DNA of 19,871 nt from Malonomonas sp036526255. Lineage in GTDB: Bacteria > Desulfobacterota > Desulfuromonadia > Desulfuromonadales > Geopsychrobacteraceae. The number at the start of each line of letters is the position of its first letter. Within the stretch, counting starts at the first letter, position 1. This document shows positions 1 through 5,514 of the stretch, in pieces. The notes under the pieces were generated by a model. The model searched no databases. It had not been told where the DNA came from and worked only from the letters and a program-made list of their open reading frames with translations. Location of the stretch: positions 1-19,871 of the forward strand of contig DATCYW010000025.1 in the NCBI GenBank assembly GCA_036526255.1, given 5' to 3'. A program made the translations under genes and the position numbers.

Positions 1-16
1 TCAAACTCTCCAGTTT
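1..16 (-). rRNA. rrs: 5' tip of 16S rRNA (partial, runs off the left edge)
   Basis: The minus strand reads AAACTGGAGAGTTTGA at 16 to 1. Position for position this matches nucleotides 1-16 of E. coli 16S rRNA (AAATTGAAGAGTTTGA), including the start of the universal 27F primer site. Only the first 16 nucleotides are inside the window. The identification is supported by the upstream region, which has tandem strong promoters and a boxA-like element, as expected for an rRNA operon leader. The mature 5' end is placed by alignment to E. coli and could be off by a base or two. Confidence 0.88.
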
Positions 17-137
17 TATTTCTGAAGTTTTGTATCCTTGGTTTGTTCAATTTACTTGAACCCTTACAAGCTCTTTACTACATCTGCTATTTAGTTTTCA
101 AAGACCAGCTCTCTGCCCCGCCGAAGCGCGGCGACAA
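17..137 (-). other. 16S rRNA precursor leader
   Basis: This is the transcribed, non-coding leader between the likely start site of the third rRNA promoter (near 137) and the mature 16S 5' end. It contains a GC-rich hairpin (CGCCG/CGGCG arms, near 113-130), a boxA-like sequence at 93-107, and a small hairpin with GTTCAA/TTGAAC arms at 45-61. Leaders of this kind carry antitermination signals and one strand of the RNase III processing stem. The partner strand, beyond the 16S 3' end, is outside the window. No believable protein is encoded here. Confidence 0.7.
93..107 (-). promoter_or_regulatory. boxA-like rRNA antitermination element
   Basis: The minus strand reads TGGTCTTTGAAAACT, close to the rRNA boxA pattern (TGCTCTTTAACA in E. 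coli, GCTCTTTGAAAACT in many other bacteria). It lies about 80 nt before the 16S 5' end and downstream of all three promoters. BoxA is bound by NusB/NusE to make rRNA transcription resistant to Rho. The match and position are seen directly; the function is inferred from the family. Confidence 0.65.
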
Positions 138-143
138 GCGAAG

Positions 144-172
144 AGACTACCCAATCAACCCCTCACTGTCAA
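144..172 (-). promoter_or_regulatory. rRNA promoter P3
   Basis: On the minus strand, -35 TTGACA (167-172) and -10 TAGTCT (144-149) are separated by exactly 17 nt. An A-rich stretch (AAAAAAAGGGA) lies just upstream of the -35 and could act as an UP element. Transcription would start near 137 and give a leader of about 120 nt before 16S rRNA. The -35 is a perfect consensus. Confidence 0.7.
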
Positions 173-251
173 TCCCTTTTTTTGCTTTTTTCTACTTTTT
201 GCGTCGCTCCAAGCAGCCCACTTTGGGCGCCGTCCTGAGCAACGGAGGGCA

Positions 252-280
252 GTTATACGCAATCACCCTCGAACCGTCAA
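252..280 (-). promoter_or_regulatory. rRNA promoter P2
   Basis: On the minus strand, -35 TTGACG (275-280) and -10 TATAAC (252-257) are spaced by 17 nt. An A/T-rich block (TTTTCTAAAAAAAGTA) directly upstream resembles an UP element. A GC-rich stretch (TGCCCTCCG) follows the -10, as in stringently controlled rRNA discriminators. This looks like the best of the three promoters. Confidence 0.75.
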
Positions 281-331
281 TACTTTTTTTAGAAAATCAC
301 GTCTTTTTCCAAGCACAACCTCTAAGCTATC

Positions 332-359
332 AATCTAGCGTACTTTACCACTTCGTCAA
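332..359 (-). promoter_or_regulatory. rRNA promoter P1, overlapping the tyrS stop
   Basis: On the minus strand, -35 TTGACG (354-359) and -10 TAGATT (332-337) are separated by 16 nt. The TGA inside the -35 hexamer (356-358) is the stop codon of tyrS, so the promoter starts inside the coding sequence. It is the most upstream of three tandem promoters pointing into 16S rRNA. The discriminator is less GC-rich than in P2, so P1 may be weaker or differently regulated. Confidence 0.6.
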
Positions 360-1561
360 GTAGTCGAGAATCGAGCAAAGCGACGCTTACCGACCTGAAC
401 TGTCCTCTCCGTCAGCAGCGAAACCTCCAGATCGGCATCCTCCACCCTCTCTCCATCGAGGGAAACCGCACCCTGGGTTACCATCCGTCGCGCTTCACCG
501 TTCGACTTGACCAGGCCAGCCTCGACCAACAGGCGACAGATCCAGACCGGACCGTCTGCAGATATCAGAGTCAGGGGGATTTCATCCGGAAGCTGTTTTT
601 GCGCAAACTGACGCACAAACTCCTCAGCAGCAGCCTGCGCAACTTCGGCGCCATGGAAACGGGCCGTCAATTCAAGGGCCAGTGCTTTCTTGCTGACCAT
701 CGGATGCGCACCACCTTCAGTGCCCGCTACGCCAGACTTAACCCTCTGCAGCGCGTCAAGATCGACATCGGAGAGCAATTCATAATAGCGGAGCATTAAT
801 TCATCGGAGATACTCATCACCTTGCCATAGATCTCCTTGGCCGGTTCGGTGATCCCGATATAGTTATTCAACGACTTACTCATCTTGTTGACGCCGTCGA
901 GCCCCTCGAGCAGCGGCATGGTCAAAACTGATTGCGGTTTCTGCCCGGCCTGTTTCTGCAACTCGCGCCCTACCAGCAGGTTGAACTTCTGATCGGTCCC
1001 CCCGAGTTCCACATCCGACTCCAGCGCAACCGAATCGTAGCCCTGCACCAGCGGATAGAGAAACTCATGGATGGCGATCGGCTGCTGATTATTGTAGCGT
1101 TTGTTGAAATCATCCCGCTCCAGCATCCGCGCAACCGTATACTTACCAGCAAGACTGATCAGGTCAGCCGCTGACATCTTACCCATCCATTCACTATTGA
1201 AGACAACGCGGGTTTTTGCCGGATCGAGAATTTTGAAGATCTGCTCCTGATAGGTCTTGGCATTATCAAGCACCTGCTCTTTGGTGAGCGGCTTGCGGGT
1301 TTCATTCTTGCCGGTCGGATCACCGATCATGCCTGTAAAGTCACCGATCAGAAAGCAGACCTCGTGACCGAGGTCCTGAAACTGCTTGAGCTTCTGGATC
1401 AACACCGTATGCCCGAGGTGCAGATCAGGGGCAGTTGGATCAAACCCAGCCTTGATTCGCAACGGCTGCCCCGCCTTCAAGCGTTCTTCCAGCTCGGCCT
1501 CTACCAGAATCTCTACCGCACCGCGGCGGATAATCTCCATCTGCTCCTGTACTGATTTCAT
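356..1561 (-). CDS. tyrS: Tyrosyl-tRNA synthetase
   Basis: Cytoplasmic enzyme that activates tyrosine with ATP and loads it onto tRNA-Tyr. The 401 residues fit the family. The class I catalytic domain holds the HIGH-type motif HLGH at residues 48-51 and KMSKS at 226-230. The tyrosine/ATP pocket region (VELGGTDQKFN) is near 184-194. A C-terminal S4 RNA-binding domain covers about 338-399 (ICRLLVEAGL, then SNGEARRMVTQGAVSLDG). HLGH and the S4 tail indicate the TyrZ-like bacterial subgroup rather than the E. coli type. The start is ATG, with AAAGGA 10 nt upstream (1572-1577). It lies 33 nt after the YmdB-like gene and ends inside the first rRNA promoter, so tyrS transcripts may read into the 16S leader. 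No terminator separates them. Confidence 0.97.
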   Translation of the reverse strand: MKSVQEQMEIIRRGAVEILVEAELEERLKAGQPLRIKAGFDPTAPDLHLGHTVLIQKLKQFQDLGHEVCFLIGDFTGMIGDPTGKNETRKPLTKEQVLDNAKTYQEQIFKILDPAKTRVVFNSEWMGKMSAADLISLAGKYTVARMLERDDFNKRYNNQQPIAIHEFLYPLVQGYDSVALESDVELGGTDQKFNLLVGRELQKQAGQKPQSVLTMPLLEGLDGVNKMSKSLNNYIGITEPAKEIYGKVMSISDELMLRYYELLSDVDLDALQRVKSGVAGTEGGAHPMVSKKALALELTARFHGAEVAQAAAEEFVRQFAQKQLPDEIPLTLISADGPVWICRLLVEAGLVKSNGEARRMVTQGAVSLDGERVEDADLEVSLLTERTVQVGKRRFARFSTT

Positions 1562-1594
1562 TTCAATGCCGTCCTTTGCTCGTCGTCAACAGAA

Positions 1595-2371
1595 CTATTT
1601 CAACTGAATTCGCTCAATTTTTTCACAGTGGCCCGTGCCTTCATCAATCGTCAGCAGCACGGCACAAAGCTGCGAGTCCTTCTTTGCGGGTTCAAGCCGC
1701 ACCGGCATCTGGGTTAAAAACCGCTCCAGCGCTGGCTCTTTTTCATTGCCAATGACCGCATCCTGACTGCCGGTCATGCCGACATCGGTCAGATAGCCGG
1801 TCCCCCCAGCAAGAATCCGCTCATCCGCCGTCTGCACATGGGTATGGGTACCGATAACCGCAGACACTCTTCCCGCCAGATAGTGGCCAAGCGCCTGCTT
1901 CTCACTGGTCGCCTCAGCATGAAAATCAACCAGAATAATTGAACTCTGCTGACGCAACTCAGCAACCAGAGCATCTGCGGCGCGAAACGGGCAGTCCAGA
2001 TTCTTCATAAACACCCGCCCTTCAAGATTCAAAACACCAACCTTGACTCCGGCGGCGGTCTCATAAACGCCGGTACCGCGCCCCGGCAAGCCGGGCGGAT
2101 AATTGGCCGGCCGCAGCAGACGTTTCTCCCGCTCCAGAGCATCGGTAATTTCGCGCTTGTCCCAGATATGATTACCGCTGGTGACAACATCGACACCAGC
2201 GTCAAACAACTCACCTAACACTTTATGGGTCAAGCCATAGCCAGACGCGGCATTTTCACCGTTGGCAACCACCATGTCGACCATCTGCCGATCGACCACA
2301 CGGTACAGGTTGTCCGCCAGCACCTTGCGACCCGCCCGGCCGACAATATCACCTATAAATAACAGCCTCAA
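1595..2371 (-). CDS. YmdB-family metallophosphoesterase (TIGR00282 type)
   Basis: Predicted calcineurin-like phosphoesterase of the YmdB/Dr1281 family. B. subtilis YmdB hydrolyses 2',3'-cyclic nucleotides and is often encoded next to RNase Y, as here. The metal-binding motifs are intact: GDIVG at 7-11, NGEN at 38-41 (Glu39), GNHIWD at 66-71, DFHAEATSEK at 149-158 and GTHTHVQTAD at 174-183. I start the gene at the TTG at 2369-2371, giving 258 residues beginning (M)RLLFIGDIVG, the usual family N-terminus. GAGGAG lies 6 nt upstream (2378-2383). The longer reading frame to 2440 adds 23 Cys/Leu-rich residues across a structured leader and is rejected. The gene sits between rny and tyrS. Its cellular substrate cannot be read from the sequence. 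Confidence 0.9.
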   Translation of the reverse strand: MRLLFIGDIVGRAGRKVLADNLYRVVDRQMVDMVVANGENAASGYGLTHKVLGELFDAGVDVVTSGNHIWDKREITDALEREKRLLRPANYPPGLPGRGTGVYETAAGVKVGVLNLEGRVFMKNLDCPFRAADALVAELRQQSSIILVDFHAEATSEKQALGHYLAGRVSAVIGTHTHVQTADERILAGGTGYLTDVGMTGSQDAVIGNEKEPALERFLTQMPVRLEPAKKDSQLCAVLLTIDEGTGHCEKIERIQLK

Positions 2372-2393
2372 GCGACACTCCTCAAACATGAAA

Positions 2394-2447
2394 GCAGGAC
2401 TTGCACAGTATCTCAGCAACAGACCGAGACAGCAGCACAAGCCCTGC
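2394..2447 (-). promoter_or_regulatory. Structured leader: imperfect long hairpin upstream of the YmdB-like gene
   Basis: In the 102-nt gap between rny and the YmdB-like gene, ten-base arms at 2394-2403 and 2438-2447 pair along their full length with one G-U pair. An inner TCTC/GAGA helix continues the stem, so the RNA would form a hairpin of about 54 nt. It ends about 10 nt before the ribosome-binding site. Only short U runs follow, so it is a poor intrinsic terminator. It may be an mRNA-stability, attenuation or processing element. The pairing is visible; the role is inferred. Confidence 0.5.
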
Positions 2448-2473
2448 GAGTAACAACGGGATATCCAGACTTA

Positions 2474-4039
2474 CTATTTCGCGTATTCGACAGCGCGGGT
2501 CTCGCGGATAACATTGACCCGGATCTGCCCCGGATAGGTCATCTCCTGCTCAATCTTCTGGGCGATATCCTTGGCCAGCACGTGCGAATGTGCATCAGAG
2601 ATCTCATCGCTGGCAACCATGACCCGGATTTCACGACCAGCCTGAATGGCGAAACAGCCGGTAACTCCCTTAAACGACGTCCCGATCTGCTCCAGCTCGC
2701 GCAACCGCTTGACGTAAGTCTCCATGGTTTCGCGGCGGGCGCCCGGACGAGCACCTGACAGAGCGTCCGATGCCTGCACCAAAATCGCCAGCACCGTGTC
2801 CGGCTCTTCATCTTCGTGGTGGGCGGCAATCGCATGCACAATCTGCGGCGCCTCGCCATACTTGCGGGCCAGATCGCCGCCGTTCACCGCGTGCGAACCC
2901 TCGAGCTCGTGACTGACCGCCTTGCCGATGTCATGCAACAGACCGGCTCGTTTGGCCTGCTTGACATTAATTCCCAGTTCGGCAGCCATCATGCCGCACA
3001 AAAAGGCGACTTCGATAGAGTGAACCAGTACATTTTGCCCATAAGAGGTGCGATACTTGAGCATCCCAAGCAGCTTGATGATTTCCGGATGGATGCCGTG
3101 AACGCCGACATCAAAGGTCGCCTGCTCACCTGCTTCACGAATCGTCTCGTCAACTTCCTGAGCCGCCTTCTCAACCAATTCTTCTATACGCGCCGGATGA
3201 ATCCGACCATCGGCGATCAACCGCTCCAGCGAAATTCGGGCAACCTCACGACGCACCGGGTTAAAGCCTGAAATCACCACCGCCTCCGGTGTGTCATCGA
3301 TAATCAGATCGATACCGGTGGCCGCCTCGATAGCGCGGATGTTCCGCCCCTCGCGGCCAATAATACGCCCCTTCATCTCATCCGAAGGCAGCGGCACGAC
3401 ACTGACGGTCTTTTCTGCGACGAAATCACCGGCGTAGCGCTGAATCGCCAGAGCCATGATCATCTTGGCCTTGCGGTCTGCGACCTCGCGGGCCTCCTCT
3501 TCAATTCGCTTGATATCTTTGGCCGCATCATGACGAGCCTCACTGAGCATTGAATCGATCAGTTGCTGCTTGACCTGCTCACTGCTCATGCCGGAGATTT
3601 TTTCCATCTGACTGCGCTGCTCAAGCAGGACCTGATCAACCTCCGCGTGCTTTTTCTGTAACTTTTCATCTTGCTGACGCAGCTGATTCTCCTTGTCGTT
3701 CTGCTCCTGGCTGCGCTGCTCCGCCTGGCTGAGCTTGCGCTCCAGGCTCTCCTCTTTCTGCTGCAGGCGCTGCTCCTGCGCATGAATCTCCTTACGCAGC
3801 TCACGGGCCTCCTGCTCAGTGTCGGTCTTGGCCTGCAAGACGACATCTTTGGCCTGAATCGTCGCTTCCTTGAGAAGCGTTTCAGCTTCTTTACGCGCAT
3901 CCGTTACCAGCTGCTCTGCGGCAACCTTGGCGCTAGCCAGAGTCGACTCTGACAACTTGCGACGTAACAGCATCCCAAGAAAAACTCCAGCCGCTAACGC
4001 AACCAGAACCAATACAATCATTAAAATATCCATCTGCAC
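2474..4039 (-). CDS. rny: Ribonuclease Y
   Basis: Membrane-anchored endoribonuclease that starts decay of many mRNAs. At 521 residues it has full family length and domain order: a membrane segment at about 5-24, a long charged coiled coil at about 30-200, a KH domain with the GRIIGREGRNIRAIE signature (224-238), and an HD domain with the catalytic HD pair at 369-370 (LLHDIGK) plus AIAAHHEDE at about 403-411. GTG at 4037-4039 is taken as the start because GGGAGG (4048-4053) lies 8 nt upstream. An in-frame ATG two codons later (4031-4033) is a close alternative. The gene begins 24 nt after fau ends. RNase Y next to a YmdB-family gene is a widespread arrangement. Confidence 0.96.
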   Translation of the reverse strand: MQMDILMIVLVLVALAAGVFLGMLLRRKLSESTLASAKVAAEQLVTDARKEAETLLKEATIQAKDVVLQAKTDTEQEARELRKEIHAQEQRLQQKEESLERKLSQAEQRSQEQNDKENQLRQQDEKLQKKHAEVDQVLLEQRSQMEKISGMSSEQVKQQLIDSMLSEARHDAAKDIKRIEEEAREVADRKAKMIMALAIQRYAGDFVAEKTVSVVPLPSDEMKGRIIGREGRNIRAIEAATGIDLIIDDTPEAVVISGFNPVRREVARISLERLIADGRIHPARIEELVEKAAQEVDETIREAGEQATFDVGVHGIHPEIIKLLGMLKYRTSYGQNVLVHSIEVAFLCGMMAAELGINVKQAKRAGLLHDIGKAVSHELEGSHAVNGGDLARKYGEAPQIVHAIAAHHEDEEPDTVLAILVQASDALSGARPGARRETMETYVKRLRELEQIGTSFKGVTGCFAIQAGREIRVMVASDEISDAHSHVLAKDIAQKIEQEMTYPGQIRVNVIRETRAVEYAK

Positions 4040-4063
4040 GGCAACATCCTCCCTTTGCAGAGT

Positions 4064-4642
4064 TTATGGTGAACCTGCCCCCAGCGGGCGACAGGGTATG
4101 AATTGTGTTTCTGTGGCGATAAACCGAACGGGCTGATCGTGAGACTCTGATGGCAAACGACCACAAAGCTGAAAATCGAAACAGAGCCCAACGCTGACCG
4201 CCGCCGAAGAAACGCGGGCGAGCTCGCGATCATAAAACCCTTTACCGTAGCCGAGCCGGTGACCGCTCCGGTCGAAAGCAACCCCGGGGACAACCAACAG
4301 ATCGATTTCAGTAACCGGCAACAGCTCACCCCTTTGCGGCTCGGCAACACCGAAGCTTCCTAACTGCAAATGCGGCAACGAAACAACCTCGACAAACTCC
4401 AGAACCGTCGAACGGACCCGTGGATAACTGACCCGCTTCCCTTCGGCAACCGCCGCTGCGAAGAGCAACTCAGTCTGAACCTCATTGTTTATCGCGCTGT
4501 AAAGCGCCAGAGTTCGGGCCGCCTTGAAGCAATCGGATTCAATCAAGCGCCGCTGGGCCTGCTGGCTTAAGTGCCGGTGTTCAGCGACACCTAGCTGCTT
4601 ACGACGAGTCAACAGCTCTTGTCGGATGACGTGCTTCGGCAT
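4064..4642 (-). CDS. fau: 5-formyltetrahydrofolate cyclo-ligase
   Basis: ATP-dependent cytoplasmic enzyme (MTHFS, also called YgfA/Fau) that converts 5-formyl-THF to 5,10-methenyl-THF, recycling a storage form of folate. The 192 residues match the family. The diagnostic C-terminal block (residues 118-139, VPGVAFDRSGHRLGYGKGFY then DR) holds the phosphate-binding glycines, and the N-terminal Arg-rich helix (KHVIRQELLTRRKQL) is typical. The start is ATG, with GGAG about 9 nt upstream. It follows zapA and a 364-nt gap, the same order as the zapA-ssrS-ygfA cluster of many Proteobacteria. In E. coli this gene is co-transcribed with 6S RNA and linked to persistence. Confidence 0.95.
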   Translation of the reverse strand: MPKHVIRQELLTRRKQLGVAEHRHLSQQAQRRLIESDCFKAARTLALYSAINNEVQTELLFAAAVAEGKRVSYPRVRSTVLEFVEVVSLPHLQLGSFGVAEPQRGELLPVTEIDLLVVPGVAFDRSGHRLGYGKGFYDRELARVSSAAVSVGLCFDFQLCGRLPSESHDQPVRFIATETQFIPCRPLGAGSP

Positions 4643-4703
4643 GGTGGAGAGCTCCGATAACTACGAGTCTCCAGGGCAGGAAGAACCTGAATGGACAAAT
4701 TTG

Positions 4704-4917
4704 AACGGGAATGAAATGAACGACTAACGCGAATCCCGGCTCGCGAGCCAATCGACCGAACTGGACTATCTGCTTACTACTTGCCTTTTTGGAAGTTCAG
4801 CTAACGAAAAACACAATTATCTAGTACGACTGAATTTCATTTCGGGCGACACAGCCCTATCTATAACCGGGATTTAACACTCGCCTGCAAAAAGCAGTGA
4901 TTCATTCACGTCAACAC
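4704..4917 (-). ncRNA. ssrS: Candidate 6S RNA (zapA-fau intergenic region)
   Basis: The 364-nt gene-free gap 4643-5006 lies between zapA and fau, where ssrS sits in many Proteobacteria. On the minus strand, 4901-4912 and 4704-4715 can form a closing stem of about 11 pairs (GAATGAA with TTCATTC, one mismatch, then ACG with CGT). Further in, 4867-4874 and 4732-4739 pair perfectly (AATCCCGG with CCGGGATT). Between these helices the 5' strand has a small CTGC/GCAG hairpin. The apex has another hairpin at 4779-4796 (ACTTCC/GGCAAGT, loop AAAAA). An irregular rod with a central bubble is the 6S shape. A possible -10 (TAGATT, 4923-4928) precedes the proposed 5' end, but no good -35 is visible. Ends are approximate, and I did not recognise 6S by sequence. 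Confidence 0.45.
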
Positions 4918-4936
4918 TGACCAATCTATCTTCAAG

Positions 4937-4951
4937 CCCTGAGCACCAGGG
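4937..4951. repeat. Small inverted repeat after zapA
   Basis: Arms CCCTG (4937-4941) and CAGGG (4947-4951) flank a 5-base loop. It lies between zapA and the candidate 6S RNA. No U run follows on the minus strand, so it is not a convincing intrinsic terminator there. It could be part of the zapA mRNA 3' end. Confidence 0.3.
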
Positions 4952-4961
4952 TAATTTTTTC

Positions 4962-4982
4962 TCAGCGACTACGCTGATTTTT
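4962..4982 (+). terminator. Terminator-like hairpin on the plus strand
   Basis: The plus strand has TCAGCG (4962-4967), loop ACTA, CGCTGA (4972-4977), then TTTTT. This is a short 6-bp intrinsic-terminator shape pointing right, antisense to the zapA-fau transcript. No plus-strand gene is seen before it, so it would only end antisense transcription, or it may be coincidental. On the minus strand the hairpin is followed by A residues, so it does not terminate zapA. Confidence 0.25.
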
Positions 4983-5006
4983 GATCATATAACTTCAGAT
5001 ACAACT

Positions 5007-5291
5007 TTAGCAACCAGAATCATTCTGATCAAGCTGCAGAATAAGTTGCTCCAGGCGCTTATCTAATTGCTGCTGTTGCCGAGCATTTTCCTCCAGCAGC
5101 AACAGGTGCTCTCCAGCCAGATTCAACAGTGTCAGAACAGTTAAATCACGGGTGTCAACCGCACGCGCCTTCGCCATTTCAGCCAGCCGCTCCTCGACGA
5201 AATTAGCAACCCGCTGTACCTGCTCCGGCGTTTGCTGGCTGCGCAGGCTGTACTCACGGCCAAGAATCTTGATTCGCACGCTGTCTTTCAA
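5007..5291 (-). CDS. zapA: Cell division protein ZapA
   Basis: Small cytoplasmic FtsZ-ring stabiliser that cross-links FtsZ filaments. The 94 residues fit the family: an N-terminal beta domain (VRIKILGREYSLRS, then the PEQVQRVANFVEERL helix, residues 5-37), followed by a long helix and coiled coil (about 45-90) that drives dimer and tetramer formation. The start is TTG at 5289-5291, preceded by AGGAGG at only 4 nt. It overlaps the previous gene's stop as TTGA, suggesting translational coupling. A GTG at 5277-5279 is a less likely alternative. It sits downstream of a ZapB-like coiled-coil gene and upstream of the candidate 6S RNA. Confidence 0.9.
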   Translation of the reverse strand: MKDSVRIKILGREYSLRSQQTPEQVQRVANFVEERLAEMAKARAVDTRDLTVLTLLNLAGEHLLLLEENARQQQQLDKRLEQLILQLDQNDSGC

Positions 5292-5479
5292 GGTTCCTCC
5301 TGTTGCAGATCGTCCAGACGCTTGAGGATCTTATCAATATCGCCAAGCAACTGCTGACGCTCCTGCTGCCAGGCGGTTTTTTCACGACGCAGCGCGGTGC
5401 ATTCAGCACTCAACTGGCGATGCTTATCCAGCAAACGCCCAACCGCCTCTTCTAATCGCGTCAGCTGTGGATTATCCAT
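5288..5479 (-). CDS. ZapB-like small coiled-coil protein
   Basis: A 63-residue, almost entirely helical and charged protein whose heptad pattern of Leu/Val/Ile predicts a coiled coil from about residue 6 to 58 (LTRLEEAVGRLLDKHRQL, then later IDKILKRLDDL). There are no enzyme motifs, signal peptide or membrane segment. Size, composition and the 4-nt overlap with zapA suggest a ZapA partner like ZapB, the coiled-coil protein that binds ZapA at the division site. Homology to E. coli ZapB is not demonstrated. The start is ATG at 5477-5479 with AAGGGG 8 nt upstream; a TTG one codon earlier is less likely. It follows ftsY by 35 nt. Confidence 0.72.
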   Translation of the reverse strand: MDNPQLTRLEEAVGRLLDKHRQLSAECTALRREKTAWQQERQQLLGDIDKILKRLDDLQQEEP

Positions 5480-5514
5480 CAAACAAACCCCTTCTCGTCA
5501 CGATTCAGATCGCA

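Noticed and set aside
43..363. 106-residue plus-strand reading frame
   Set aside because: It lies antisense to the rRNA leader and its promoters, has no ribosome-binding site, and its composition simply reflects the A/T tracts.
2372..2440. Longer N-terminus for the YmdB-like protein
   Set aside because: The extra residues are Cys/Leu-rich and derive from the hairpin leader; the TTG at 2371 has a good ribosome-binding site and gives the family N-terminus.
4643..5006. Protein-coding gene in the zapA-fau gap
   Set aside because: Frames on both strands are short, without ribosome-binding sites or recognisable motifs; an RNA gene fits the position better.
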